From: Membranipora membranacea
Taxonomy: Eukaryota > Bryozoa > Gymnolaemata > Cheilostomatida > Membraniporidae
DNA length: 64,000 nt
Assembly (NCBI GenBank): GCA_914767715.1
Contig: OU612067.1
Span: forward strand, 34,322,162 to 34,386,161
Reading direction: 5' to 3'
Position numbers and translations under genes: made by a program. Shown in pieces: positions 52,354 through 63,415 of the stretch. Within the stretch, counting starts at the first letter, position 1. Each line of letters opens with the position of its first letter. Below the pieces are notes generated by a model. The model did not search any database, was not told the origin of the DNA, and saw only the letters and a program-made list of their open reading frames with translations.

Positions 52354-53986
52354 TATATGTTATGTAAACGAGTATATCCGATATGATTGGTTGAGAGTAT
52401 TCACTGTGTTCTCAAAGGACTACTATAATGGCTGGTCCACATTGTCCCAGATAGCCGTCCCAGATAGCCAGTCAGGTCAATGTGAAATGAAACTGACACA
52501 ATCCCAGTAATATAAATGAGTTCGGGATAGTATCTGGAAAGCGTCCAACTTTCCAGATACTATCCCGAACTGACCCAGACTAATTTTTTAATATTTGGGT
52601 ATTATGTGAATACAACGTTGGGATGATCTGACAATGTGAAGCGAACACATATCCTAATTATCCCAGCACTATCCCACACAAATAACCTAATTCCTACTCT
52701 CAGATGAGTTTTACAATGTGAACATAAGACTGGGACCATCTGGGATCAGCATCTGGGATGGCAACTCAATGTCAGATACTGATATATATATATATATATA
52801 TATATTATATTATATTACAGCACCCATACACAGATACAGATGAAGCACAGCGGACTAATCTAGTGAAGAAATTCCGTCTCATACTCTCAGAGTTACAACA
52901 GATGAGTGTCAACTACACATACTGTTACGAGAATCATATACAGCCCTGGTGTAACAGGGACGCTCCTCACCTGTCCAAACTAGGGGATAAAATAGCCACA
53001 GTTCTAAGGCTACTTAATAACTTCACCACTGTAAGTACAAACAATTTGTTGCTGTGCTCTTATATACCTGCTTGACTCAGTGTTGTCTCTTTGAAGTTAC
53101 ATGACAATTCAGGATAGTTTATGGAAATGAACGGTTATATGAACTCTGAACATGTGTACATGATGTTTTCTTAGTGCGCAGAGATTGATTAGAAAAAGGG
53201 CAGAAAATCTTGCAGTGAACTGTTGTGCTTTCAGTCAGCTCTGAAATATGGCAACTGCATACACTTCAGTTCAAAGTAATGAAATCGTCCAGCATTTAAA
53301 CATGTTTTAGATATCTCATTCTGTTGCTGGGGTAAGATAAAAATTGCTCAACTCTTTTAAATTATGATTATACCAAGTGATATGTACTGAGTGAGTATTG
53401 TAAGTTGCCCCCTCTTCAATCCATGATAAGACAACTCTTTTACTCTTCATTCCACATTAATCTCATTTTCTGCCTGTGTGTTTTTGGTAGAATTTGGGAG
53501 CTATGCAGATTATTAAATCGTCACACAAGAAGTTGTCTGACATATATACATCCGTGCAGCAGGTCACCAAGAACACAGGTTTGTTCAGTTCTAAGGTAAT
53601 AAGAAAGCTTTCGCAAAGGTTTGGGATAGTTGGATAGTATCTCTATTCTATACTCTCCATCTGTTTTGGTATTGCGATTGTTGTTCTATCCACATCATCA
53701 AATTTTAACAGGTGATTTGTCAGTTGCCTCAACTTTGCATTTGGGCGCCCAGGCTATAGATTATGCTATATACTCAATAACATTGGCAATACATTAGACA
53801 GTAAATTGTTGATATTTGGTTTAGTACCAGCATCGTTGTGAGAACCTATAACTTATATATCTAACACTGATTACAGGTCATTCTGTAGTGAAGGAGTCAG
53901 ACATGGAGAGATTATATGAGACCCTCAACACTTTAGAGCAGTCGATCAACTCTACAACAAAGTCACTCAGAATGGCAGACATATGA
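47080..53986 (+). CDS. HAUS7: HAUS augmin-like complex subunit 7
   Basis: Augmin recruits gamma-tubulin to existing spindle microtubules to branch new ones. Exons: 47080-47178, 47366-47472, 48858-48922, 49206-49267, 50177-50289, 51034-51207, 51961-52066, 52821-53030, 53491-53578, 53877-53986. Phases close to 377 residues (human HAUS7 has 368). The family signature is near the N-terminus: KLGCPFTESADETWIVEL then RILQWLLSK. Next come ALGLCRSCDIQLIEG and KQMCFMNKLIDMVLLVDECE, which fit the HAUS7 pattern of a leucine/cysteine-rich repeat followed by 'FM..L.D'. The second half is mostly helical and coiled-coil-like (QADIQQLTQRAMLLEEDLSR), as expected for an augmin subunit. The acceptor of exon 6 lies at the end of a minisatellite made of that acceptor. 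Confidence 0.85.
49443..49951. mobile_element. MITE with about 200-bp inverted repeats, copy 2
   Basis: Same family as the element at 40003. It starts gacagttttctgagctc, ends gagctcagaaaactgtc, and is flanked by TA on each side. It lies in HAUS7 intron 4. Sequence is close to the other two copies along its whole length, so the family moved fairly recently. Confidence 0.92.
50612..51060 (+). repeat. 50-bp minisatellite carrying nine copies of a splice acceptor (HAUS7 intron 5)
   Basis: Units of 50 bases put atgttatttag/cc at 50631, 50681, 50731, 50781, 50831, 50881, 50931, 50981 and 51031. Each unit holds the acceptor plus about 25 bases of exon 6 (acaccagagtgaggacatac). Only the last copy is followed by the rest of exon 6, and it differs from the others at two places (ccgac, gagcgag). 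Confidence 0.93.
51717..51945 (+). repeat. 14-bp minisatellite in HAUS7 intron 6
   Basis: About 16 units of acttactgtatcag, ending 15 bases before the acceptor (gatattgtag, 51951-51960) of exon 7. Each unit contains cag after a pyrimidine-poor stretch and a 'cttac' word. It does not include exon sequence. The open frames here arise because 14 x 3 = 42 with no stop. Confidence 0.9.
52315..52350. repeat. (TA)n microsatellite
   Basis: Uninterrupted alternating t and a in HAUS7 intron 7. A second one at about 52781-52810 sits directly before the acceptor of exon 8. Confidence 0.9.
52519..52571. repeat. Perfect 23-bp hairpin in HAUS7 intron 7
   Basis: agttcgggatagtatctgg plus aaag pairs without mismatch with its reverse complement across a 7-base loop (cgtccaa). 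The neighbourhood (52430-52765) is full of 'cccagat' and 'atctggga' words in both orientations and may be a small foldback transposon with this hairpin at its centre. Confidence 0.8.
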
Positions 53987-55120
53987 TGTTAAATATAATG
54001 ATCTAATTTTGTGTTTATTTTCCTTAACTGCATTGCATCATTGAGCTGTTTGTGTGAAACTGTCGAGCAATGCTACCCTTATATGGCTCCCTTATATGGC
54101 TAACTTTTGTTTGTTTGCCAAGTGATTCTATTTTCCTGTAATTACTTATACCCTCATTCTGATGATTAAATAATTAAAAGATGACTTTCAATGTTTTTTG
54201 GAATTCCCTGTAATTAATGTGAGTCATATAGAGTGACTTTACAAGAGGTCCCCCTAGAAACTTGCTGTTGTCAAGAGAGATTACTCAAGTAGTAATACAT
54301 CTCCGACCAGCAGATAGTACAAGGTTGTTTACAGCTGGCTGCAGATATATCACCACTATATCACCTAGTCTAGGTGTTTCCTTCTTTTCTGCATTCCTTA
54401 GCTACGGTGAGTAGGTATCCGTCTCGGTGACGAATTTAGGAATCAAATATTCTACAGACAATAGTTAAATTTGATAAAAAGTTGATTATGAATCTGAAAC
54501 GCTTGTAACAAAACATAAGCAGCAGCATTTTGAGAATGACTGCAAATAATAAATATTTTTATATTTTATATATAATTTGTCCTGCAGACTGGAACAACAT
54601 TAGCCCCCATCCTTGGTGCACAAAATATAGCTTCAAGTTTAACGAATATAACTGCCAATAGCAATCTTGGTAGTGCTAGCGCTGCAGTATTTAGCTAGAA
54701 GTACTGCTTGGTGTTTTGATTGTTCAACCCATTAACATTCTAGTACCACTGTAGGGGCCTCCTAAGTATGCCTGACAATATGGCTTATACAGATAAAAGC
54801 CTTCTACGCTAATGAAGTTCTTATCTGACCCTCCCCCCACCAACTCCTGCCAAGCTTTTCAGTTTGCGCTGGCACATGTTTATCCCTCCTGACCAGAAGT
54901 AACAACTTTTTTCAGTTCTTAGTTGGGACTTGGGAGAGTTTTAGTTGTTCTAGTTCATTTAGCCTTCCTTAATCTCTTATTGGAGTTATCGTTGGAGCAA
55001 ACCTCACCAGACTGACTTTGTGGTTGGTAGGTAATCAATTCTGTTCTAGCAGACCGCTTACTAACAACATAGTGTTAAAGTTTGATCTACTGACCAAGCT
55101 TTTGTTTGATTGCAGCAGCA
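53987..55120. other. Intergenic region after HAUS7
   Basis: HAUS7 3' flank, then the leader of the next gene. A donor-like site (ctacg/gtgagt, near 54409) and an acceptor (gattgcag, before 55114) could define a non-coding first exon and leader intron of the membrane-protein gene. No coding exon is claimed. Confidence 0.4.
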
Positions 55121-55897
55121 ATGCCTGAGGCCAGCCTGATCCAAGAAGTTGATGACAGTTCGACTCCTGGCTCAAGGAGAAGTTTGGTATATGTTGACGT
55201 CAGTTCAGCTATCAGCTCTTATGGATCTAACAGCGAGTCTGTGAACAGCGAGACCGACTCAACTGCTGCTGAGTCTCAAACTCCGGAGGAAACTGAGCAA
55301 AGATCACAACGATTCAGCTGGCTTGTTGAGAAACTGAATACTGGATTGAGGGATCACTATTTCACACTGAAGTGTTTGATATTCTTGATGCGTTTTGTCG
55401 CGTTTGCTCTGAGTAATGCAAACGACATCATCATTCGCAATACGTATCTTTGGCTGTCAATTGTGGCTACTATCGTTTTCCGGTTCATCTTCTTTGTACG
55501 CCTCAGACCTTGCATGATTACCCGTTTTTGTTCACGGAGATGCAGGTTAGTAGCTGAAACCTTTGCCTACATGATTGTTGAGATTTTACTCACAGTTCAA
55601 TGGTTATTGGGTTGGAATGTCTGGATTCCCCTCAGCTGTATATCCGGCTTATTCTTTTTTGTAGTATCAGCCGTTTACTTTTACAACAGAACCTCCTCAC
55701 GGTGGAATCTCACCGGTAAAGTTAAGAAATCACTGCTGGTATTTTGTCATAATCTGATGTTGACATGTGCTGTGGTTATCCCTGTCATAGTCTGCACTGA
55801 GAAGGAGGCAGTCGCTATGAGTTTGATTGCTTTCTTTTATGGTGGACTGATCTGGGTTCCTTTCGATTTTGAGTACGACCACGCTCATGTCGATTAG
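55121..55897 (+). CDS. Unrecognised multi-pass membrane protein (single coding exon)
   Basis: 258 residues from the ATG at 55121, which comes eight bases after a good acceptor (tttgattgcag, ending 55113), so a leader intron is likely. The first 75 residues are polar and rich in Ser, Glu and Thr (SSYGSNSESVNSETDSTAAE). After that come about six hydrophobic segments, among them CLIFLMRFVAFAL, LWLSIVATIVFRFIFFV, MIVEILLTVQWLLGW, IPLSCISGLFFFVVSAVYF, MLTCAVVIPVIVC and MSLIAFFYGGLIWVPF. Between the second and third lies a basic loop (RLRPCMITRFCSRRCR). I do not recognise a family and propose no function. It converges with the sulfotransferase gene. Confidence 0.7.
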   Translation: MPEASLIQEVDDSSTPGSRRSLVYVDVSSAISSYGSNSESVNSETDSTAAESQTPEETEQRSQRFSWLVEKLNTGLRDHYFTLKCLIFLMRFVAFALSNANDIIIRNTYLWLSIVATIVFRFIFFVRLRPCMITRFCSRRCRLVAETFAYMIVEILLTVQWLLGWNVWIPLSCISGLFFFVVSAVYFYNRTSSRWNLTGKVKKSLLVFCHNLMLTCAVVIPVIVCTEKEAVAMSLIAFFYGGLIWVPFDFEYDHAHVD

Positions 55898-56065
55898 AGT
55901 GAGTTATTTAATATTTTATCAGATGGGCTCTGTTGACCAGTGTGTGACCTCTGGGCTTTCAAATTTATTTGATGCTGTGTTTTTTTTTTTCACAAATCAT
56001 ACTGTTGGTAGCCTTGGCTCTGGCCATGATGTGAGCCAGGTTGACAAACCTGAGCATTAAGATGA

Positions 56066-56110
56066 TATATTATAATAATAATAATAATAAAGTTTATTTG
56101 TGAAACGCTT
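56066..56110 (-). mobile_element. 3' tip of the CR1/L2-type LINE, minus strand
   Basis: The plus strand reads ataataataaagtttatttg then gaaacgcttaataaaattg, the reverse complement of the LINE end at about 18765-18812. Only the tail is present. It supplies aataaa (56086-56091) on the plus strand, 190 bases after the stop of the membrane-protein gene. Confidence 0.75.
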
Positions 56111-56506
56111 AATAAAATTGCAGAGCAAAAATTTCTATAGCTTCTCATGTTTTGTTGTATTTGAGAAATATGACAGACCAGTAATGATTGGGACTTGGAT
56201 TTCTCTGTTTCCCAGTACATAATTATTTTTTAAGGGCAAATGAACCCTATTGAATAATGTATGGATCATGATTGATATAAAAATTAGAGCTACACACTAG
56301 ATAAATACAGCTTCAACAAGAATTTGACTGGATTTCGAGAACGGTCAAATTTTGATACATTTGACATATTACGACACAGTATATTGTTGTATTCAAGTCA
56401 TGTTTTATAAGCAATGAATTGAAATGGAATTTGCTTGTCAGTACCATATTTAAAAACTGGATGGTGCTTATGTGTATCCATGAGTTTATCATAACTATTG
56501 CATGCA

Positions 56507-59407
56507 TCATGCGCTGGTCTTTGGATATTTGTATATGAATGGGATTTGTCTTTCCCTGTTCCACTCATCAAAAACTCTATGGAATTCTTCATTCTGTGCA
56601 ACAGTGAACAAGTTCTTCCAGTCTCCAATCGTACCTGTAAGGAATAGGAAAGCACACCTCACGAGTCTCTTATACTGTGTTTGTGCAGGAACCGAACATA
56701 ACAAAACTAAAAATAGTTGGCTTAAGCAAAAGACAATATGACGGGGGTTTGTTGTTGCTTGGTAATTCATAGTCAGACTATCTGATTTCGATATTAACGC
56801 ACAACAATTTTGAGCTGTCAGCATATTACTTGTACTAAGATGATCTGAGGTACCGCGGCCTATACAACATACCTCTTCTGTAGAATGAAAAGTTTTCACC
56901 AAAGTGTTTGCGGATATTCATTTCGTCCTCATAATTTGCTTTTTTAAGACTTTCAAATCTTGTGGCTTCTGTAACATCTTTGATGAATTCTTGTGAGCAA
57001 GTCAATCCGATGTGCTTTTCCATCTGGCCAATAACTCTCTCTGGATTCTATAATGGTTTATCAGACCTTTATTGCAATGGTAAGGACGGGTAAGAAGGAG
57101 TGGTCTGAAATTACCAGAGTATATTATAAATCGAGCTATGCTACCGCCAGACCGAATCTAATCATTTAGACTATGCAACAGTAAAGTTGCATACAGTGTA
57201 GGTCAGTTAGGCTAGAAGATATGTTATCTGTAATTGATGCACCTCTGTGGAATTAACAGCTTGGAGTACCTCAAACAACAGCAACAGTAGGGAGATTCAG
57301 AAGCGGACAACTTACAATGACAAGCTCTTCATAAAACACAATCAGTACATTGGGATCATCTCTGTAGTTGTCCCATAAATCAGCATACCATTTAAATGGT
57401 CCCTCATATAGAACTGTAAAATAAGAGTGACAGTTGTTAAGGCAGCTGGGACAGCCGGTCATAGCTAATATAACAATGAGTTATCCTCTCAGTTGTCAAG
57501 GTGAGACGACTGGCTGGCACAAGTAATCTTTGATTGTAGTGGTTTGGCTAGATAGCTTTGATAAAACTTATATCTGTAACTTGAGACACCAGATATAGAA
57601 TATGTCAAGGGTTGCTGTAGGCGGTTTTCCTAGAAAAAAAAACCATAAATAGATGAGGTGATAAGGTCAGAACTTCACCAGATTCAGAGTGCAGAAGGTA
57701 GTTAAAGTAATCCTCCCAAGGTCTTTTCTCACTCGATCCCATAGCTCGATTCTCTCCAAGCATATGATGGTAGAATGAGACAAAGACATCCTTCATATTC
57801 CTTATGGGAATTATAACCTTCGTATCTGATCTTCTGTAACAGGTTATATACAAGCCACATGTTACTTGTTGTGAGCACCACAGTATCTATGCAAGGTTCC
57901 GCTACAAACTGCTGTTACAGTTAATCAGCTCATGGCCCTGTGTACATGTTGCAAAGCAATAAGGAACCAGTTTTTTGTTTTTTACATCAATCACCACCTG
58001 AGCACTATTTTTTCCTCTCACTTCAATATAAAACTTCCAATGTTTCAGGTTTCTGTAGTAAAGACATATATTACTTCTTTGTTTATTATTCTACTGGCAT
58101 CATATTCATGTTGAGAAGTGATCTCATTATTTCAAGCGTGTGAAGAAAAAGCCTCGAAAACCTATAAACTTATGCTGAAATTTTACTGTGCCACACACTA
58201 AACCCCAATAACCGCTTACTGTGTCAATCTGTCACGCCGGTATAAGTATTGTTACCCAGTAGCAAACACAAGCAACACTACGAACAGTTAGGACCGATAC
58301 AATTCAACCAGTGATCTGCAGATTTGACAGTATATATATTCTGATAGCAGAGAAGACAGTAATACCTGAACTTTGGAGGTAGCTGACCCAATGTAAGATG
58401 AGATTTGAGTATCCTCTGTTTAGACTGACAGTTTTGCAGAATGGAATCATACGGGTCGAATTCAATCCAGCAGTTCGGCATAGTCACATGTTTAGCCTCA
58501 CCCCGTGTCAGCATCTCTAGAATCTCAGCGCAGAAGTGCCGTCCTGACAATGGATAGTAACATAGTAGATATGCGTAGAGTTCATCAGCTTTAGGGAATA
58601 TTGTGAGATATTGTGAGTTGTCAGCTCATGTTTAATGAAAAGACAACTCATCCTCTGCAACTCTCAACATTATAGATATTATAAGCTTGCGCCTGAACAG
58701 ATTGCAGACAGCAAACAGCACAAAGGCAGCAGATTGCAGCCTTCTGACCTTGAAAAAACTTATTTAGGAGGTTGTTAAATTATGGCAGTAAGGTCAGTTG
58801 AATATAATTAACATATTTTTTATGATAGTAGTATTACCAGCTGCCTCTCTACGCATACAATACCTGTTTTAGGACAGGATGTCAAAAGGACATCATCCTT
58901 GTCCATGGTAACTTCCTCTAACATCGGGAATGCATCGGCCTGACGACTGAGGACAGCTGGAAATCTGACTGTGGTGTGAGGACGCTCCACGAGAAACACT
59001 CCGAACGCACAAGGACAATCTATCCCTGAAATATATAACCATCATGGTGTGATGAGAATACGATGATTGACGTGTCTGGCTGGTGTTCGGATAAATGACT
59101 GGGCTTAAATGGTTTGACTAGAAAAGGTTCCGTGCATGAAGAAAGAGCAGCTATTGTTAATTTGATGTAAATTTCTTTTGTACATCGACCTAATTGCGCC
59201 AGATTTGAAAATTGCGATTCCTTACACTCACACCACCATTTCGTAGCTGAGTACTATGCATAGCCTTAGCTCACAGCCTCAGCTCACAGCCTTACCAGTT
59301 TTAGGATCTCTAACTTCATACTGATATTTCCCAGCCATACAGTGACTTCTCAGTGTCTCTGGTAAATCTTCTTTTCCTCGGCTGCTGCAGACTTCATCAT
59401 CAGTCAT
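56507..59407 (-). CDS. Cytosolic sulfotransferase (SULT-like)
   Basis: SULT enzymes move sulfate from PAPS to small hydroxyl or amine compounds. Minus-strand exons: 59407-59296, 59025-58864, 58543-58366, 57833-57679, 57413-57316, 57047-56873, 56634-56507. Phases close to 335 residues, about 40 longer than a typical SULT1, the excess being at the N-terminus (MTDDEVCSSRGKEDLPETLR). Motifs: the 5'-phosphosulfate loop region CPKTGRHFCAEILE, the catalytic histidine in KSHLTLGQLPPKF, the 3'-phosphate motif IPIRNMKDVFVSFYHH, the region VLIVFYEEL, and the C-terminal PAPS motif RRGTIGDWKNLFTVAQNEEF. The loop has Arg-His-Phe where most members have Thr-Thr-Trp. The substrate cannot be told from sequence. 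Confidence 0.92.
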
Positions 59408-60008
59408 TTTCAGTGATTATTTTCTCTGTTAAACTGAAAAAGATCAGTGACTCCCTGGTCATGTGACTACTAAGACGTTATTATACACTCACTGATCTAT
59501 CTATCATTGTGTACGTCCTATTGGCGTTTTCTTCTCATGTTATTGAAAGGTAATTAATAACACACAGTCAGAAATAATAGGGGCTTTGCTTCATCAGTTG
59601 TTATTTTAATTAACCCTCTGCCTCAGGTCAGTGACTCCCAGGTCATGTGACAACAAGGAGGTTAATCTTCTTACTGATCTCTTATCGTTGTGTGCACATT
59701 ATTGTTATTGTGCTCTGTGACCCTGATGTATTATAATGAATAATACCAAGCTGTGATTGAGCACAACATTTACAATTATTTGCTTCTCTCCTTATCTCAA
59801 AGGCCCTTTCAAAGAGGCCTTTGAGATTAGTCTAATCTGCATCAGGTTACTCATTTTATATTTTATTGAGATCTATATCAGGAATATAATGTTGGGTATC
59901 GAGACGCCGTGCCTCAATATGCCTCAGATGGCTGCAATGCGAGTTATTGGCACAACATAATAAAACATCCTTTTTCAAATGAAAATGAGTGTTTGATAAT
60001 GTGGTGTC
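59408..60008. other. Upstream of the sulfotransferase, with an imperfect direct repeat
   Basis: About 80 bases starting cagtgactccctggtcatgtg (near 59448) recur in degraded form about 180 bases further on (near 59629), so part of the likely promoter has been duplicated. No exon is supported. Confidence 0.5.
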
Positions 60009-60995
60009 ACCATAAACATATAAATACTCTAGACTGGAAGCTACTGGCTTAGAGCGTCTTCTCTAATTCAGTGACACAACGTCACTGCGCTATTCACTTT
60101 TTCACTGTAGAGCTTAGGCCAGAATAGGAGTTATGTCCCCATGCATGTAATGTAAGAATAAAACACCCTGTGATTTCTAAATATGACCACTAAAACTTGG
60201 TACACCCAATGAACTTTATAGATCATATAGCAATAAAGTATAAAATGTGACCAGTATATCGTGCAATCAAATATTGTCCGTGCAATAACAACTTACATTA
60301 TAGCTGCTTCTGGCCTGAAGAATTTGTATGAAAAATGGTGCATTGTAAATTTAAGGTTTTGCTCAGCACTTTCACTTAATTAACTGCACCAGATCTTTCC
60401 AAATGTCAGACATGTAACCGTAAGATGGATAATACTGATGGTCCTTGAGCATGGTTGAATTTCAAATGTATTTTGTCAACTAAAGGCTTAAAATCTGAGC
60501 TCAGAACACCAAGTCTTTGCTCTTCAAATCGATTCTGTGATTTTGCATGATAATAATTTGTTGGAGATTAGCTACTTCTGGGTCAATCTTACTGACATTT
60601 TAAACTAGCATAAGCTAGAAATTTTGGTCTTAGATTGACATGGCATTCCTACACATCCCTCCCTGATACACATGTATGGCCATGTATCAATCTGTGTAAA
60701 AATCAACAAATTATAAGCAGTGGAATATTTCAATAGCGTTGAGGGTTAATAATCTCACATATGACCTAGGTGTCTAGTGTTTCCCCAACATTTGGTGGGT
60801 ATTCCTCTTGAGACTTTATTTTTGAAGAAAATTAACTGGCAGAACAACAGGTCTCTTCATCGCACAGGAAATAAGATTTGATAAAATACCACAATTTAAC
60901 TCACCTTATGAGAATAATCCCCTGGCTTGCGACAGGACATGGATAAAATATTTGATAGGGATAAGAAATTGAACTATTATCAGGGATGATTTAAA

Positions 60996-61165
60996 TGCAG
61001 CCCAGACTGGCCCAATCAATCCAAAGAAAAACTTCAAAATTAAGCAAGATTCTTATCGATTCAAAAAATGGCCCAGACTGGCCCAATCAATCACATAAAT
61101 ATTGAGTTTAATGTGCATGCTGTAGAGAAAATAAAAGTGGCTCAGACTGGCCAAATCAATCGATA
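60996..61165 (+). repeat. Three tandem units with 'cagactggccca'
   Basis: gcccagactggcccaatcaat occurs, with small changes, near 61000, 61070 and 61140, each followed by different AT-rich sequence. It lies inside the long-TIR element. Confidence 0.75.
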
Positions 61166-61424
61166 ATTTAGTGGCTGTATATTTACCGAGACTTATCCTA
61201 TCAGAGTCAGAAATGGCTGAATATAGGGAGGCGGGTCATTTTGGACCGATTAAGAGTGTTTGCATCCATTTTCAAATCGGCCTCATGACGAGCGCGGATC
61301 CTTACATAACGATCGATTATTTCCCTCACAACGCTGATTGCATGCTCAGCACAACTGAATAATGAGAGATGGCCTGACTCTATAATCTTTGATAGACCGT
61401 GCAGCCGGGCAAGTTCTGGGAATA

Positions 61425-61932
61425 GACAGTTTTCTGAGCTCTAATTTAGGCCTCAATTCGGAGTTGTCCTCTCTCCAGTTTGGTACTTTTAACCCACGCC
61501 GCATAGGAAAAACGTGCTGACAAGAGGGTTATCTTGAAAACCGCATATAACAGGATAAAAATTATTTTTGATTCAGAATCTGCAACATTGAAAACTCATA
61601 TGGACATAGTTTGGGAAATAATTTTAGTAGTTGGATAGTCAATTATAGCATTTTCTGCCTGTTTTGCGGACAATTTGGCTGAGATTTTCATGAGCTTCGT
61701 CACTAAAATTAAGATTTATCAACATTCAAGCCTCCAATGATTTGGAAACCCTGTCTCACAGGGTTTTCAATGGTGCAGACTCTGAATCAAAAATCATTTT
61801 TATCCTATCAGAAGCGGTTTTCAAGATAACCCTTTTTCAGCAGGTTTTTCCTATGCGGTGTGGGTTAAAAGTACCAAACTGGAGAGAGGACAACTCCGAA
61901 TTGAGTCATAAATAAGAGCTCAGAAAACTGTC
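61425..61932. mobile_element. MITE with about 200-bp inverted repeats, copy 3
   Basis: Same family as 40003-40511 and 49443-49951, with the same termini and TA flanks. It is inserted inside the 60009-63415 element, which dates it as the younger of the two. Confidence 0.92.
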
Positions 61933-62292
61933 TATTTAGGACCCAAACCTGTTTTAAGCAATGATCTGATTATTCTCTCTGACAAAAGAGTAAGATATTG
62001 ACCTGTCTGCTTGTAGATCAAGCCTGAATTCCCACTGTTTTTGCATGCTACTGCATATAAATGTATGGAGTTTTGAAAAGCGCAGTGACATCGGTCATGA
62101 GGAATGCACTAAATTAGGGAGAACCCTGTTCATGCTTCAATTAACCAGTAGTTTCCAGTCTAAAGTATTTATATGTTTATGAGATTACCCCACAGCATGA
62201 AAACTTTTACTAAAATTTAAATTTCGCATATTAAGTATTCATGAAAATATGCAAAATATTACTTCTCTAATCAAGGAGTTAAAGTTAAGTCT

Positions 62293-62517
62293 CTAACTCC
62301 TTGCCCTAATCAAATTATAAGGTGTTTGCAAAGTTACCAATGATTTTATATATTGTGGATTTCCAAAATCGACATTCATTAAAGATTCACTAGTAAGTTT
62401 TCCTATTCTTGGCCAGGTTGCTAAATTTAAATCAGTGAATATTTTCATCCTATAGGGGTTGTAGATATGGGTATAGGGTGCGAATTGCAAATTCTGAGTA
62501 CGAGCAGCTGGACTCAA
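62293..62517 (-). CDS. Unidentified short open frame inside the long-TIR element
   Basis: A frame of 74 residues (with KIFTDLNLATWPRIGKL and GNPQYIKSLVTLQTPYN) ends in a stop. Its composition looks more protein-like than the other short frames nearby, but I recognise no family and it has no ATG at its listed start. It may be the remnant of a gene carried by the element, or chance. Confidence 0.2.
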   Translation of the reverse strand: MSPAARTQNLQFAPYTHIYNPYRMKIFTDLNLATWPRIGKLTSESLMNVDFGNPQYIKSLVTLQTPYNLIRARS

Positions 62518-63415
62518 ATGGCTCTCTGTGGGTTCTGTTTAATAGATTAGGTAGTCGCAGACAGAAGAAAAATCTTCTGCCTTTCGTACCTTAGAAAGTT
62601 TGAATCAGACGGAGCCGCGCTCATGTTGCAGACTTGGGTCCCTGGACAACATTGTAGATCTTGGCTCAATATAGACTATACATAGGTACAAACTGATTTG
62701 ATACCACCACCACCATCCTCCGAGGGATCAAACTAGTGTTATAGATATCACCGGTAAAGATCAAATAATCTGATGTGCCATACACTATTACACAGCGGTC
62801 AAGGTGACTTGCTTGTGTTGTATCTGCAGTTTATATTTACTTGTGATGGCTGCTGAGATGTTTGTTTTTAGCTCACTGTACTAAAATTCCATCAGTAGCC
62901 AAGAGCAAGAACCATGAAGAACAAAGACTAACTGTTCTGAGCTTTTAAGCATTTAGTTGAAAAAATACATTTGAAATGGGACCTTACTCATGGGCCATTA
63001 GTGTTTTCCATCTTACGTCAATACGTCTGATAGCTGGAAAGATCAGATGCAGCTAATTAGGTAAAATTCTGAGCAAAACCTTGAACTCTGAAAAGTTGAC
63101 GCACCATTTTTCATACAAACATGAAACACAGAAACATGCTATTGTTATGGCATACACAATTTCTGATGGCACGGTATGCTGATCAAATTTCATACTTCAT
63201 TAGTACATGTTCAGTAAAACTCACCGGTTTTACCCAGTTGTAGTGGTAATATTTAGAAATAAGAAGGTCTTTTATTCATACATTAAATTTATGTGGAGAT
63301 AACTAAGAAAAAGTGAATAGCGCAGTGACGTCGCTCGTCACTGAATTAGAGAAGACACTGAGCCTGTATCAAATAGCCAATAGTTTCCAGTCTAGAGTAT
63401 TTATATGTTTATGGT

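Larger units (their letters stand above)
60009..63415. mobile_element. 3.4-kb element with long terminal inverted repeats
   Basis: It begins accataaacatataaatact and ends with the reverse complement; the outer 35 bases have one mismatch. Similarity continues inward for several hundred bases with gaps: 'caccatttttcatacaaa' words at about 60330 and 63105, and 'gagcaaaacctt' against 'aaggttttgctc'. A third partial copy of the end, in the same sense as the right end, lies at about 62070-62196. It has no transposase frame. A younger MITE (61425-61932) is nested inside. I found no target-site duplication. Confidence 0.75.

Noticed and set aside
54232-54700. Two open stretches that could be joined in phase (54332-54408 to 54588)
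   Set aside because: There is no start codon, no family resemblance, and two different frames of the second piece look equally open. At most it may hold a non-coding leader exon.
61171-61362. 63-codon frame with an ATG-like start inside the long-TIR element
   Set aside because: No recognisable motif; it sits next to tandem repeats and within a mobile element.
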